Of a DNA stretch of 64,000 nt, positions 16,470-26,101 are shown in pieces. Below the pieces are notes generated by a model. The model made no database searches and had not been told where the DNA came from. It saw only the letters and a list, made by a program, of their open reading frames with translations. This DNA comes from Oscillospiraceae bacterium (GTDB lineage: Bacteria; Bacillota; Clostridia; Oscillospirales; Ruminococcaceae), in the NCBI GenBank assembly GCA_017505635.1, contig JAFVOU010000042.1, positions 21,371-85,370 on the forward strand. The letters run 5' to 3'. The number at the start of each line of letters is the position of its first letter. Within the stretch, counting starts at the first letter, position 1. Made by a program: the position numbers and the translations under genes.

Positions 16470-18932
16470 TTATTCACCTTCAGCCGGAGGGTCCTGTTCC
16501 GAAGGATTTTCCGGCGGTGGTGCCATTTCCGGTGCCTGCGTCGGCTCCGGTGTTGGCGCCTGTGTTGGCTCCGGTGTTGGCGCCTGTGTTGGCTCCGGTG
16601 TCGGTGCCTGTGTTGGCTCCGGTGTCGGTGCCTGTGTTGGTTCCGGTGTTGGTGCCTGTGTTGGCTCCGGTGTTGGTGCCTGTGTTGGCTCCGGTGTTGG
16701 CGCCTGTGTTGGTTTAGCTGTCGGTGTGGCTGTCGGCTTAGCTGTCGGTGTGGCAGTTGGTTTAGCTGTTGGTGTAGCAGTTGGTTTAGCTGTTGGTGTA
16801 GCAGTTGGTTTAGCCGTTGGTGTAGCTGTCGGTGTAGCTGTTGGTGCAGCAGCAGGTTTTACTGTTACTGTTGTTGTTCCGACAATTCCGTCAAAAGTAA
16901 CTGTAATAGTAGCTGTACCAGGGTTTATACCTTTTATTACACCATCTTTATTGATTGTTGCTATATTTGTATCTGATGTTGCATATTTTTTGGATTCTAC
17001 CTTTGCACCTTCAGGGTCACAGATTACCTTTACAGTAACAGTTTTTCCCTTTTCAACAGTTACAGGTTTTACTGTAATACTTTTAAGTTTCAAAGCTTCA
17101 GCAGGGTCAATAACTGTAATTTCTATTTCATCATTAAGCTTGCCGTTGTTTGTAGAGGCTTTGATTACAGTTTTGCCTGCTTTTAATGCAACAACTTTAT
17201 TTGTAGCACCATTTTTTGCCACTGTTGCAACAGTAGGGTCGCTGGATGTCCATTCCACAGTGCCAAGCTGAGCTTTTTCAGGTGTTGTAACTATTTTGAG
17301 TTCAAGAGATTCGCCAACATTTACTTCTTTTGCGTTTTCTTTTGTCTGGATAGCAATTTTTTCAAGTATTGCTGATTCATCCGGCAGAACTGTTACTGTG
17401 CAGCTTGCAGAGATTTCTCCGTCAAGGGCAGAAGCAGTAATTTTTGCTGTACCTTCTGACACTGCTTTTACCACACCGTCACTTACAGTTGCAATTTTTT
17501 CATTTGAACTTGACCATGTAATGCTGTGGCCGTCTGTTGCTTCTGCAGTAAGTGTAGCAGTTTCGCCAACTTTAAGTGTCAGTGAGTTTTTGGAAATGTC
17601 AACGTGGCCTTTATCAATATCGCCTTTTTTGAAGTTTGCTGTAATTGTTACTGTTGTAATATCTTCAGACAGCTGTGGCGCAGTAAATGTGATTGTTTCT
17701 GCATCAGGGTCAGAAATTCCGCCATATTCACAGCTCCAGCCTGTAAAGATACCGCCGTTTTCTGTTTTTGCAACAGCTGTTACAGCCTCGGATGTTTTTG
17801 TATATTTTACATACTGTTCAACTTCACCGCTTACAGAACCAAGCTCGTAGTCATTGGATGTAAAGATAACTTTAAGACCACCTCTGATTGGCACTGGGTC
17901 CTGAATAATTGTAGGCATTTCAATTTCGTTACGTTTTGGGCAGTATGTAAGTGCAGGACGTCTGTCTTCTGTTTCGTAGGCATGTGTTCTTATATAATCA
18001 AACAATGCTGTAAAACCATTTTTGCTGAGATGGATACCATCGCCGATTGTATAATCTTTTTTTGCAAAGCCGGTTGCTTCATCTTTAAGTACTTCTGCAC
18101 TGTTAAGGAATTTATATCCTTCTTCTTCACACATCTGTGCCAATGCAGCATTGAATTCATCAATCTTCTGCATTGTTACATTTGGATAGTCGCGGATTCT
18201 GTCTACCGGAGGGATTGCATTTACTATTACATCAAAGTATGGATATACTTCGTATGCTTTTTCGATAGCATTTTTATATTCTTCAATAAAACTTTCTGCT
18301 GTCCAGCTGGAGTTGTTTGTACCGAATGTAAACACAACACGTTTAGGCTGAATCCATTTGATTGCTGTGATAATATCCACAGGGTCTGCCGGCTGTGTAA
18401 AGGTTACGCATGGGAAAGGACTGCTTGCCACATGCTGAATGCCTATACCAACAGCCCCTACAACGTTTTCCCAGGTGTTGCCTGTTACGTCATACATAAG
18501 GGAACGCACTGTATTGCTGTCACCGACAAACAGTGTTTCACTGATGTATTTCTGCCCGGCGTCCGGTGTTTCCTGCAGAATTGTGGATGCATATTTGCTT
18601 GTGTCAATGACTGAAGCATCTTTATCATATTTATTGTCTGCTTCAGGGTCAATCACAACTTCGCCTGGATTTCCGCCAGGGCCGCCGATTAGACCTGATA
18701 TTCCCCATACGACACCGCCAAGAACAGCAACTGCAATAACACATGTTGCTGCAAGAATTGCTATATGCTGTTTGCTGCCGGATTTTGCTTTTCTTATAAC
18801 AAATCCTGCAATTTCTGCAAATTCTTCCCAGGAATCAGAAATCTGGTTTTTAATCACATCAAACTTTTCTGATTTTGCTGATTTTTTATTTTTTGAACTT
18901 TTATATACTTTTGTAGGTTTTTCCTTTTGCAA
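16470..18932 (-). CDS. Membrane-anchored SGNH/GDSL hydrolase with Ig-like domains and Pro/Thr repeat tail
   Basis: About 820 residues. A charged cytoplasmic head is followed by one TM (about 56-79) and an SGNH esterase-like domain with LFVGDSNT (nucleophile Ser about 139), FTFGTNNS and DGIHLS (Asp/His dyad). Then come an InlB-repeat-like segment and three bacterial Ig-like (BIG2) domains, each ending in a GTA/GKT-x-I pattern. The tail has five TATPTAKP units, seven QAPTPEPT units and an acidic end. No LPXTG sorting signal. SGNH domains often remove O-acetyl groups from glycans; substrate unknown. Start chosen: TTG at 18932 behind GAGGAAG; an in-frame GTG at 18989 adds 19 residues but lacks a binding site. 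Confidence 0.85.
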   Translation of the reverse strand: MQKEKPTKVYKSSKNKKSAKSEKFDVIKNQISDSWEEFAEIAGFVIRKAKSGSKQHIAILAATCVIAVAVLGGVVWGISGLIGGPGGNPGEVVIDPEADNKYDKDASVIDTSKYASTILQETPDAGQKYISETLFVGDSNTVRSLMYDVTGNTWENVVGAVGIGIQHVASSPFPCVTFTQPADPVDIITAIKWIQPKRVVFTFGTNNSSWTAESFIEEYKNAIEKAYEVYPYFDVIVNAIPPVDRIRDYPNVTMQKIDEFNAALAQMCEEEGYKFLNSAEVLKDEATGFAKKDYTIGDGIHLSKNGFTALFDYIRTHAYETEDRRPALTYCPKRNEIEMPTIIQDPVPIRGGLKVIFTSNDYELGSVSGEVEQYVKYTKTSEAVTAVAKTENGGIFTGWSCEYGGISDPDAETITFTAPQLSEDITTVTITANFKKGDIDKGHVDISKNSLTLKVGETATLTAEATDGHSITWSSSNEKIATVSDGVVKAVSEGTAKITASALDGEISASCTVTVLPDESAILEKIAIQTKENAKEVNVGESLELKIVTTPEKAQLGTVEWTSSDPTVATVAKNGATNKVVALKAGKTVIKASTNNGKLNDEIEITVIDPAEALKLKSITVKPVTVEKGKTVTVKVICDPEGAKVESKKYATSDTNIATINKDGVIKGINPGTATITVTFDGIVGTTTVTVKPAAAPTATPTATPTAKPTATPTAKPTATPTAKPTATPTAKPTATPTAKPTQAPTPEPTQAPTPEPTQAPTPEPTQAPTPEPTQAPTPEPTQAPTPEPTQAPTPEPTQAPEMAPPPENPSEQDPPAEGE
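16530..16850 (-). repeat. 24-bp tandem repeats encoding a Pro/Thr stalk
   Basis: Two families of 24-bp units in tandem: seven encode QAPTPEPT and five encode TATPTAKP. Units differ mainly at third positions. Being in frame, gain or loss of units would change stalk length without a frameshift. Confidence 0.9.
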
Positions 18933-19085
18933 AATATCTTCCTCGCTTTCTGTGAGCCCGGTATGCTGTATATGCACACACTTTTTCACATTAACATATT
19001 TATTTTACTATATTTGATATAAAAAATCTATAGATATATTGTGAAAAAAGCAAAAGTATCTGTAATTTGCAGCTTTTAATACAAA

Positions 19086-19117
19086 AAAACCCTGCAAACT
19101 GATGTTTACAGGGTTTT
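19086..19117 (-). terminator. Terminator of the S10-spc-alpha supercluster
   Basis: Stem AAAACCCTGCAAAC (19086-19099) with GTTTACAGGGTTTT (19104-19117). The minus strand runs on into TTTTTTTG. It follows the rplQ stop by 20 bp. Confidence 0.92.
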
Positions 19118-19136
19118 GTGTAATTAATTTAAACAA

Positions 19137-19487
19137 TTAAACCAATTCAATGATTGCCATCTCTGCAGCGTCACCACGGCGAGCACCGATTTTGATGATT
19201 CTTGTGTAACCACCGTTACGGCCTGCGTAGCTTGGTGCGATTTCGTCAAAAACTTTTTTAGCAACAGCTTCTTTTGTTACGTAGCTGTATACCTGTCTTT
19301 TTGCGTGTAAAGTGTCAACTTTACCGAGTGTAATCATTTTTTCAGCCATCGCACGAACTTCTTTAGCTCTTGTTACTGTAGTTTCAATTTTGCCGTTTTC
19401 GAGCAAATATGTTACCATAGCACGCATCATAGCTCTGCGGTGGTCTGTGGATCTGCCTAACTTTCTTGTACCTGGCATTTGAGTCAC
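19137..19487 (-). CDS. rplQ: 50S ribosomal protein L17
   Basis: 116 residues with the family start [21 protein letters not shown] and C-terminal [25 protein letters not shown]17 lies near the peptide exit tunnel. The reading frame opens two codons earlier, at MTQ; MPGT could be the mature start. Last gene of the alpha operon, 30 bp after rpoA, then a terminator. No ecfA energy-coupling genes follow, unlike in many Firmicutes. Confidence 0.97.
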   Translation of the reverse strand: MTQMPGTRKLGRSTDHRRAMMRAMVTYLLENGKIETTVTRAKEVRAMAEKMITLGKVDTLHAKRQVYSYVTKEAVAKKVFDEIAPSYAGRNGGYTRIIKIGARRGDAAEMAIIELV

Positions 19488-19517
19488 TCCTTTACTATGT
19501 TGTAACGACTAAATCAA

Positions 19518-20468
19518 TTAGTCTTCGTCTTTTGGAAATTTGTAGCCAAGAGAAGCAAGCTTCTGCATTACTTCTTCAAAGCTCTTTCTACCGAGGTTTC
19601 TAACTTTCATCATTTCGCCTTCGGTTTTGTTTACAAGGTCTTCAACTGTGTGGATACCTGCTCTCTTGAGGCAGTTGAAGGAACGTACAGAAAGGTCAAG
19701 ATCTTCAATAGTCATTTCAAGACCTTTTGTTTCTGAAGATTCTTCTTTTTCTACCATCTTAGGCAGTGCTACATCATCAGACAAGCCTACAAACAGGTTG
19801 AGGTGTTCGATAAGGATTCTTGCACCGATGCTCATAGCTTCGTTGGCATTGATTACACCATTTGTCCAAACTTCGATTGTAAGTTTGTCATAGTCTGTAA
19901 TCTGACCAACACGTGTATTGTCTACAGAATAGTTAACCTTGTGAACCGGTGTATAGATGCTATCTACTGGCAATACACCCAAAGTAACGAATTCCTGAGA
20001 TTTTTTGTTTTTATCTGCAGGAACATAACCGCGGCCTCTGTCAAAAGTAAGTTCCATATCCAGTTTAGCACCTTCGCTCAATGTAGCGATGTGGCAGTCA
20101 GGATTGAGAATCTGAATGTCAGCATCTGTTTCAATTGAGCCTGCTGTAACTACGCATGGACCTACTGCATGAATGCGAACAGTTTTAGCTTCGTCGCAGA
20201 AAAGTTTAGCTGTAATACCTTTTACGTTCAGAACGATTTCTGTAACATCTTCTTTAACGCCGTTGATAAATGTGAATTCATGAACGATACCGTCAATTTT
20301 GATGTTTGTTACAGCCACACCTGGCAAGGAAGACAGAAGAATTCTTCTGAGGGAGTTGCCAAGTGTTGTGCCGAAGCCTCTTTCCAGAGGCTCAACAACA
20401 AACTTTCCGTACTGGCCGTCTTCGGAGAGAACGGCTGTTTCTATTCTTGGTTTTTCGATTTCTATCAT
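19518..20468 (-). CDS. rpoA: DNA-directed RNA polymerase subunit alpha
   Basis: 316 residues. The N-terminal domain has [28 protein letters not shown], which drives dimerisation and core assembly. An acidic linker follows, then an alpha-CTD with [22 protein letters not shown] and [13 protein letters not shown], the helix-hairpin-helix that binds UP elements and activators. Placed between rpsD and rplQ as usual. Confidence 0.98.
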   Translation of the reverse strand: MIEIEKPRIETAVLSEDGQYGKFVVEPLERGFGTTLGNSLRRILLSSLPGVAVTNIKIDGIVHEFTFINGVKEDVTEIVLNVKGITAKLFCDEAKTVRIHAVGPCVVTAGSIETDADIQILNPDCHIATLSEGAKLDMELTFDRGRGYVPADKNKKSQEFVTLGVLPVDSIYTPVHKVNYSVDNTRVGQITDYDKLTIEVWTNGVINANEAMSIGARILIEHLNLFVGLSDDVALPKMVEKEESSETKGLEMTIEDLDLSVRSFNCLKRAGIHTVEDLVNKTEGEMMKVRNLGRKSFEEVMQKLASLGYKFPKDED

Positions 20469-20533
20469 TTATAAACCCTCCTATGATACAACTAAGGCTG
20501 CTTCTTAATTTGCATTCCCGATGCCGGAGTGGG

Positions 20534-21154
20534 TTATTTGGAGTAAAGTTCAACGATAAGCTGTTCTTCAACGTCGAGTTCGATTTCGCTTCTTTCTGGA
20601 AGACGGTTTACAACAACTTTAAGTGCATCTTTATCAAATGACATCCACATTGGTACTGGACGGCTTGCGTTTTTCTCAACGTTTTCTTTAATTTTTTCAC
20701 ATGCGGAACCTTTAACTTCGATAACATCGCCTGGTTTTACAAGGAAAGATGGGATGTTAACTGTGTGGCCGTTAACTGTGAAGTGACGGTGCAAAACAAG
20801 CTGTCTAGCCTGACGACGGCTCATGCCGTAACCAGCTGTGTAAACAACATTGTCAAGTCTGCTTTCAAGGATCTTAAGCAGATTTTCACCAGCCATACCT
20901 GATTTTTTAGTAGCCATTTCAAAGTATTTTGCAAACTGGCTTTCAAGTACGCCATAATATCTTTTTGCTTTCTGTTTTGCTCTCAACTGAACACCGTATT
21001 CAGAAGATTTTTTGCGTGCCTGACCATGCTGGCCTGGAGCAAAATCTCTTCTTGCAAGTGCACATTTATCAGAGTAGCATCTTTCGCCTTTCAAGAAAAG
21101 TTTCTGACCTTCTCTGCGGCACTGACGACAAACTGCGCCTGTATATCTTGCCAT
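20534..21154 (-). CDS. rpsD: 30S ribosomal protein S4
   Basis: 206 residues. [17 protein letters not shown] is followed by RCYSDKCA, giving the four-cysteine zinc-binding (C+) form. The S4 RNA-binding domain [23 protein letters not shown] is in the middle. Start at 21154 follows AAGGAGG; a longer in-frame start at 21202 overlaps rpsK and has no site. S4 nucleates 30S assembly and represses the alpha operon in other bacteria. Confidence 0.98.
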   Translation of the reverse strand: MARYTGAVCRQCRREGQKLFLKGERCYSDKCALARRDFAPGQHGQARKKSSEYGVQLRAKQKAKRYYGVLESQFAKYFEMATKKSGMAGENLLKILESRLDNVVYTAGYGMSRRQARQLVLHRHFTVNGHTVNIPSFLVKPGDVIEVKGSACEKIKENVEKNASRPVPMWMSFDKDALKVVVNRLPERSEIELDVEEQLIVELYSK

Positions 21155-21171
21155 AGTTATTTTCCTCCTTA

Positions 21172-21564
21172 TTAAACGCGTCTTCTTTTTGGTGGACGAC
21201 AACCGTTGTGTGGGATAGGGGTAACGTCCTTGATCATATTTACCTCTAATCCTGCTGCCTGAAGAGCTCTGATAGCTGCTTCACGACCCTGACCAGGACC
21301 TTTTACGTATACTTCAACGGTTTTAAGGCCGTGTTCCATAGCTGCTTTTGCAGCTGTTTCTGCTGCCATCTGTGCAGCATATGGTGTTGCCTGTCTGGAA
21401 CCTCTGAAACCGAGGCCGCCGGCACTTGCCCAAGAAATTGCGTTGCCCTGGATATCAGTAATTGTAACAATTGTGTTGTTAAATGTAGACTGAATATGAG
21501 CAGCACCACGTTCAATGTTCTTACGCTGTACTCTTTTACGAGTAACTGTCTTTTTAACTGCCAT
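21172..21564 (-). CDS. rpsK: 30S ribosomal protein S11
   Basis: 130 residues, full length. [20 protein letters not shown] and the basic C-terminus [13 protein letters not shown] are diagnostic. S11 forms part of the 30S platform near the mRNA exit. 18 bp after rpsM. Confidence 0.98.
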   Translation of the reverse strand: MAVKKTVTRKRVQRKNIERGAAHIQSTFNNTIVTITDIQGNAISWASAGGLGFRGSRQATPYAAQMAAETAAKAAMEHGLKTVEVYVKGPGQGREAAIRALQAAGLEVNMIKDVTPIPHNGCRPPKRRRV

Positions 21565-21582
21565 TTCGCAATGCCTCCTAAA

Positions 21583-21954
21583 TTATTTCTTTTTGTTAGC
21601 TACAGTTCTCTTTGGACCTTTGCGTGTTCTAGCATTTGTTTTAGAACGCTGGCCACGAACTGGTAAGCCTTTACGATGTCTAACACCACGGTAGCAGCCG
21701 ATTTCGATAAGTCTCTTGATGTCAAGAGCTGTCTGTCTGCGAAGATCGCCTTCTACTACGAGCTGGTGTGCTTCAATCTGATCTCTAATTGCCTGTACTT
21801 CGTCATCTGTAAGGTCTTTTACTCTTGTGTCTGGATTAACACCAGCTGCTGCGAGAAGTTTCTGGGATGTAGCAAGACCAATACCATAAATGTATGTGAG
21901 GCCGATTTCTACACGTTTTTCTCTTGGCAAGTCAACACCTGATATACGAGCCAT
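21583..21954 (-). CDS. rpsM: 30S ribosomal protein S13
   Basis: 123 residues: [21 protein letters not shown], a helix-two-turn-helix with GIG, and the C-terminal tail [19 protein letters not shown] equivalent (here [10 protein letters not shown]) that reaches the P-site tRNA. Bridges the 30S head to the 50S subunit. Confidence 0.98.
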   Translation of the reverse strand: MARISGVDLPREKRVEIGLTYIYGIGLATSQKLLAAAGVNPDTRVKDLTDDEVQAIRDQIEAHQLVVEGDLRRQTALDIKRLIEIGCYRGVRHRKGLPVRGQRSKTNARTRKGPKRTVANKKK

Positions 21955-21984
21955 ATAAACAGTACCTCCTGTATAATTGTCAGA

Positions 21985-22098
21985 TTAACCCTGACGCTGT
22001 TTGTGTTTTGGATTTACGCAAATTACCATAACGCGACCTTTGCGTTTGATAACTTTGCATTTTTCGCACATTGGTTTTACGGAAGGTTTTACCTTCAT
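21985..22098 (-). CDS. rpmJ: 50S ribosomal protein L36
   Basis: 37-residue protein. Translation gives [19 protein letters not shown] then [18 protein letters not shown]. The zinc ligands C11, C14, C27 and H32 are intact (C+ form). ATG at 22098 is preceded by AAGGAGG. Position between infA and rpsM is the standard one. Confidence 0.97.
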   Translation of the reverse strand: MKVKPSVKPMCEKCKVIKRKGRVMVICVNPKHKQRQG

Positions 22099-22123
22099 AA
22101 TTGTAACCTCCTTAAAAATATGC

Positions 22124-22342
22124 CTATTTGGAACGCCAAGTAATGCGTCCTTTGGTTAAATCGTAAGGTGACATTTCAATTGTTACCTTATCGCCTGGTA
22201 AAATACGAATGAAATTCATTCTAAGTTTTCCTGAGATGTGAGCAAGCAAACGATGACCATTTGGAAGTTCTACAAGGAACTGAGCGTTTGGCAAAGCTTC
22301 TACTACAGTACCTTCAATTTCGATTACGTCGTCTTTAGCCAT
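22124..22342 (-). CDS. infA: Translation initiation factor IF-1
   Basis: 72 residues, an S1-like OB fold: [38 protein letters not shown] and [14 protein letters not shown]. Binds the 30S A site during initiation. Its GGAGG site lies in the last codons of the preceding KOW gene, one base away, so the two are probably coupled. Confidence 0.98.
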   Translation of the reverse strand: MAKDDVIEIEGTVVEALPNAQFLVELPNGHRLLAHISGKLRMNFIRILPGDKVTIEMSPYDLTKGRITWRSK

Positions 22343-22343
22343 T

Positions 22344-22592
22344 TTATTCCTCCACGATATTAAGGCTTTTAACAGCCCTGTTAATATGTTTATCTACTTG
22401 CAGAGTTTCTGTTTGCAACTTAGCCTGAGTAACTTCGATATGTTTTATATTTTTGCGTTTTGGCTTTGAAAGTTTTCTCTCCTTGCCGTCACACAGATAT
22501 ACATATCCGTCCTCAATGCAGACAACACAGAAATACTTATCTTTGTCTCTGCCTTTCAGAGATTTAACTACTGTTCCTATTTCCAAGTTCAT
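22344..22592 (-). CDS. KOW-domain RNA-binding protein (L14e-like)
   Basis: 82 residues with an N-terminal KOW motif ([21 protein letters not shown]) and a basic linker [13 protein letters not shown]. Proteins of this kind, called KOW domain-containing or ribosomal L14E/L27E-like, are common between map and infA in Clostridia; their role on the ribosome is not established. Start 16 bp after map. Confidence 0.88.
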   Translation of the reverse strand: MNLEIGTVVKSLKGRDKDKYFCVVCIEDGYVYLCDGKERKLSKPKRKNIKHIEVTQAKLQTETLQVDKHINRAVKSLNIVEE

Positions 22593-22608
22593 CAGCAGCC
22601 TCTCTCTA

Positions 22609-23358
22609 TTAAACGGTGGTTAATATAACCGGACCTGTCTGGGTTATCGCTATTGTGTGCTCAAAGTGAGCTGAAAGCGAACCGTCTTTGGTCTTTACTG
22701 TCCAACCGTCAGGCAGGACTTTAACGGAACAAGTACCTTCGTTTATCATTGGCTCAATTGCAATTGTCATACCCGGCAAAAGTCTTGGACCTCTGCCTGC
22801 TTTGCCATAGTTTGGCACTTCAGGGTCTTCATGCAGATCTTTGCCAACGCCGTGCCCGATGTATTCGCGCACTACGAAGAATCCGTTTTGTTCTGCGTGG
22901 GTCTGTACAGCATTGCCTATGTCACCTATCCTGTTGCCAGGTTTTGCAGCCGCAATGCCCAACATAAGGCATTCATTGGTAACACGCAGCAGTTTTTCGG
23001 CTGTAGGAGAAACCTGACCTACTGCAAATGTGTAGGCATTGTCTCCGTGGTAGCCGTCGATGTAAGCACCCACATCTATACTAACAATATCACCGCTTCT
23101 GATGATTTTTTTCTTATCCGGAATGCCGTGTATAACCTCGTCATTCAAGGATATACAGGCACTTCCTTTAAAGCCGCCATAACCTAAGAAGGATGGCTTC
23201 GCACCATGTGCGATGATATAGTTGTATATAAGTTTGTCAAGCTCAAAAGTTGACATACCTGCGTTAAGTTGTTCGCCTGCATATTTCAAAACCGCCGCAC
23301 TGAGCTGGCAGGCTTTCGACATTCTTTCGATGTCCTGCGGACTTTTAACTATAATCAC
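22609..23358 (-). CDS. map: Methionine aminopeptidase, type I
   Basis: 249 residues; removes N-terminal Met from nascent proteins with a dinuclear metal centre. Visible metal-site segments are DVGAYIDGYHGDNAYTF (Asp ligands), GHGVGKDLHEDPEVPNYG (His) and IEPMINEGT (Glu), with Glu of SAHFEHTIAIT near the end. No N-terminal zinc-finger extension. Four bp after adk. Confidence 0.97.
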   Translation of the reverse strand: MIIVKSPQDIERMSKACQLSAAVLKYAGEQLNAGMSTFELDKLIYNYIIAHGAKPSFLGYGGFKGSACISLNDEVIHGIPDKKKIIRSGDIVSIDVGAYIDGYHGDNAYTFAVGQVSPTAEKLLRVTNECLMLGIAAAKPGNRIGDIGNAVQTHAEQNGFFVVREYIGHGVGKDLHEDPEVPNYGKAGRGPRLLPGMTIAIEPMINEGTCSVKVLPDGWTVKTKDGSLSAHFEHTIAITQTGPVILTTV

Positions 23359-23362
23359 AGTA

Positions 23363-23992
23363 TTACACCTCTAAAGCTTTGAGAACAAGCTGAGTTGTTT
23401 CTTCCACGCTGCCTTCGCCGCCGATTTCAACAAGAATACCTTTTTCTCTGTAGAAGTCTTTGAGAGGTTCTGTGAGTTCATGGTATGTTGTAAGACGGTC
23501 AAGAACTGTCTGTGGTTCGTCATCTTTACGTGTTGTAAGAGCTGCACCACATGCGTCGCAAACACCTTCAACTTTGCTTGGTTTATATTTGATGTGATAA
23601 GAAGCACCGCATGGGCAAACTCTTCTGCCGCCTACGCGTTCGATGATTGTTTCATCTTTAACTTCGATATCAAGAGCCATATCAATTTTGATACCCATTT
23701 CATCAATTGCTTTTGCCTGAGCGATTGTTCTTGGAACACCGTCAAGGATAAAGCCGTTTTTGCAGTCATCTGCTGCAAGTCTTTCTTTAACAATACCGAT
23801 GATAACTTCGTCCGGTACAAGAGCACCTGCTTCGATAAAGCTTTTTGCTTTAAGGCCCATTTCTGTGCCTTCTTTCATTGCTGCACGAAGGATGTTACCT
23901 GTAGAAATTGTTGGGATAGAAAGTTTTTCGCAAATGATTTCTGCCTGTGTGCCTTTGCCGGCACCTGGAGCACCTAATAATATAATATTCAT
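23363..23992 (-). CDS. adk: Adenylate kinase
   Basis: Converts AMP + ATP to 2 ADP. 209 residues: P-loop GAPGAGKGTQ (7-16), STGNILRAA for AMP binding and FILDGVPRT. The LID domain has four Cys (126, 128, 145, 148), so zinc binding is likely. The first pair is C-P-C rather than the usual C-x2-C; this is real in the DNA (TGCCCATGC). Location between secY and map is conserved. Confidence 0.97.
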   Translation of the reverse strand: MNIILLGAPGAGKGTQAEIICEKLSIPTISTGNILRAAMKEGTEMGLKAKSFIEAGALVPDEVIIGIVKERLAADDCKNGFILDGVPRTIAQAKAIDEMGIKIDMALDIEVKDETIIERVGGRRVCPCGASYHIKYKPSKVEGVCDACGAALTTRKDDEPQTVLDRLTTYHELTEPLKDFYREKGILVEIGGEGSVEETTQLVLKALEV

Positions 23993-24006
23993 ATTATAAT
24001 CTCCTA

Positions 24007-25305
24007 TTATTTGAGGAAGCCTTTGTGATGACGCATTACCATCTGGGATTCAAGCTGCTGTGCTGTATCAAGTGCAACACCAACAACGATGAGGAGAGAT
24101 GTACCGCCCATCTGAATTGCTGTACCTGTAAGGTTACCAACAATGATTGGGAGAAGTGCCACTACACAAAGGAAAAGAGCACCGATAAATGTTACTTTGC
24201 TGAGAACTCTGGTGATAAAGTCCTGTGTGTTTTTACCAGGACGGAAACCTGGGATAACACCATTGTTTTTACGCAAGTTGTTTGCGATTTCAACCGGGTT
24301 GTACTGAATTGATACATAGAAATAGTTAAATACAATGATCAACAGTGCATAGATAACAGCATAAAGAAGGCTGTTGTAGTTGAATACGCTGAGGAAACTG
24401 ATCCAGAAAGGACTTGTTACATTAACAAAGCTTGCGATTGTGCCTGGGATAGATACCAATGCACTTGCAAAAATGATTGGCATAACACCTGACATATTTA
24501 CTTTGATTGGCAGATGTGTGCTCTGACCGCCCATCATCTTGTTGCCAACAACTCTTTTTGCGTACTGAACAGGAATTCTTCTTTCACCTTTGGAAAGAAT
24601 AACTGCAAATGCAACTGTTGCAATAGCAAATGCGATAAAGAGTGGAACAAGAACGAAGTTGAGTACTTTACCATCGTTGATTGCAGCCTGAATCATAGCA
24701 GTAAATACTGTGATTGTTCTGGATGCACCGGAGATGATACCTGCGAAGATAAGCAGGGAGATACCGTTGCCGATACCTTTTTTGTCAATCTGTTCACCAA
24801 GCCACATAAGCAGTGTTGTACCTGCTACAAATGTAACGATGATAACGATTGCTGCAAAAACGCCTGCAAAACCTTCTGTGTAGATAAGAGCGTTCTGTCT
24901 GCGGAGAAGGAAATAGTAAGCTACAGAGAGTACTGCAGCAAAACCTGTTGCTGCCCATCTTGTAATTTTACCAATTTTCTTTCTGCCTTCTTCACCCTGT
25001 TTTGACAGGTTTTCCAGATATGGAATAGCAACTGTCAAAAGAGTGATGATGATTGAGGAGTTGATGTAAGGAGTTACACCAAGTGCAAAGATTGTTGCAC
25101 TTGCGAATGCACCACCAGTGAGCATATTGAGGTAGCCAAGCATATTGCCGTCGCCAGCAGAAAGCATACCTGTAAGTGCTTCTGGTTTAATGAAAGGAAC
25201 TGCGATAACACAACCAAGACGGAAGATTACCAGGATGATAGCTGTAAAAATAAGTTTTTTACGGAGATCTTCAACTTTCCATGCATTTTTGAATGTCTGT
25301 AACAC
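24007..25305 (-). CDS. secY: Protein translocase subunit SecY
   Basis: 432 residues with ten predicted TMs. MLQTFKNAWKVEDLRKKLIF opens the protein; plug region GMLSAGDGNMLGYLNMLTGGAF, the cytoplasmic loop GERRIPVQYAKR and GFRPGKNTQDFITRVLSK near TM8/9 are characteristic. Forms the conduit used by SecA, whose gene is also in this window. The start codon directly abuts the rplO stop region. Confidence 0.98.
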   Translation of the reverse strand: MLQTFKNAWKVEDLRKKLIFTAIILVIFRLGCVIAVPFIKPEALTGMLSAGDGNMLGYLNMLTGGAFASATIFALGVTPYINSSIIITLLTVAIPYLENLSKQGEEGRKKIGKITRWAATGFAAVLSVAYYFLLRRQNALIYTEGFAGVFAAIVIIVTFVAGTTLLMWLGEQIDKKGIGNGISLLIFAGIISGASRTITVFTAMIQAAINDGKVLNFVLVPLFIAFAIATVAFAVILSKGERRIPVQYAKRVVGNKMMGGQSTHLPIKVNMSGVMPIIFASALVSIPGTIASFVNVTSPFWISFLSVFNYNSLLYAVIYALLIIVFNYFYVSIQYNPVEIANNLRKNNGVIPGFRPGKNTQDFITRVLSKVTFIGALFLCVVALLPIIVGNLTGTAIQMGGTSLLIVVGVALDTAQQLESQMVMRHHKGFLK

Positions 25306-25749
25306 TTATTTCACCTCAGCTTTCCCGCCTGCTGCTTCGATTTTTTCTTTAGCAGATGCAGTAAAAGCTTTGAGCTGAACAGTCATTGGTTTTGTCAATT
25401 CGCCATTGCCAAGAACCTTGATACCGTCATTTGTCTTTTTAACGAGACCTGCAGCTACTACTGCTGCTTCGTCTACTACTGCGTTAGCTTCGAATTTTGC
25501 TTCCAAATCAGAAATTTTGATTGTGGAGTATACTGTAGCGAATACGCTGTTGTTGAAACCAACTTTAGGAAGTCTTCTCTGAAGTGGCAACTGACCGCCT
25601 TCAAAACCTGGTCTTGTAGCGCCGGAACGAGCTTTCTGACCTTTGTGACCGTAACCTGCTGTTTTACCGTTGCCGGAGCCATGGCCACGACCTTTTCTTT
25701 TAGCAGCTTTGTTGGAACCAGCTGCTGCTTTTAATTCATGAAGCATCAT
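25306..25749 (-). CDS. rplO: 50S ribosomal protein L15
   Basis: 147 residues: HELKAAAGSNKAAKRKGRGHGSGNGKTAGYGHKGQKARSG in two halves matches the Gly/Lys-rich N-terminal arm, and the C-terminal half has the L18e-like fold. Two ATGs are adjacent; the first (25749) is ten bases after GGAGG and is chosen. Confidence 0.97.
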   Translation of the reverse strand: MMLHELKAAAGSNKAAKRKGRGHGSGNGKTAGYGHKGQKARSGATRPGFEGGQLPLQRRLPKVGFNNSVFATVYSTIKISDLEAKFEANAVVDEAAVVAAGLVKKTNDGIKVLGNGELTKPMTVQLKAFTASAKEKIEAAGGKAEVK

Positions 25750-25766
25750 AATTCGTACACCTCCTA

Positions 25767-26084
25767 TTACTTAGTAACCGCAACGAGATGTGCGATTTTA
25801 GCAACTTTGCCCATTGTTGCAGCATTTTCTGGGTGAACTTTTACATCGCCAACTTTTTTCAGACCAAGAGCTGCTGCGCAGTCTTTCTGTGCCTGAAGAG
25901 CACCGATAAGGCTCTTTTTGAGTGTAATTGTTACCATTTCAGGTTTTGCTGCTTTTTTAGCAGATGCTTTTTTTGTTGTAGCTTTTTTAGCAGTACCTTC
26001 TGCTTTTTTAGCTGTTGTTTTTCTTGTTTTCTTAGCAGGTGCTTCTTCAACTGCCAATTCGTCTTTCATGATTTCTTCAGCCAT
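25767..26084 (-). CDS. rpmD: 50S ribosomal protein L30 with Lys/Ala-rich N-terminal extension
   Basis: 105 residues. The C-terminal about 57 (VTITLKKSLIGALQAQKDCAAALGL onward, split here at 20: VTITLKKSLIG then ALQAQKD) are a standard bacterial L30. The first about 48 are an acidic start (EEIMKDELAVEEAPA) and then KKTRKTTAKKA-type Lys/Ala/Thr repeats like histone H1 tails. The AGGAGG site precedes the long start and there is none before the internal Met, so the extension is translated. Normal L30 is about 60 residues. Confidence 0.93.
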   Translation of the reverse strand: MAEEIMKDELAVEEAPAKKTRKTTAKKAEGTAKKATTKKASAKKAAKPEMVTITLKKSLIGALQAQKDCAAALGLKKVGDVKVHPENAATMGKVAKIAHLVAVTK

Positions 26085-26101
26085 TTTAAAGTACCTCCTA
26101 A

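Noticed and set aside
16530..16850. Regular 24-bp repeats as a possible CRISPR array
   Set aside because: Units are contiguous without spacers, stay in frame and encode a Pro/Thr stalk; no cas genes.
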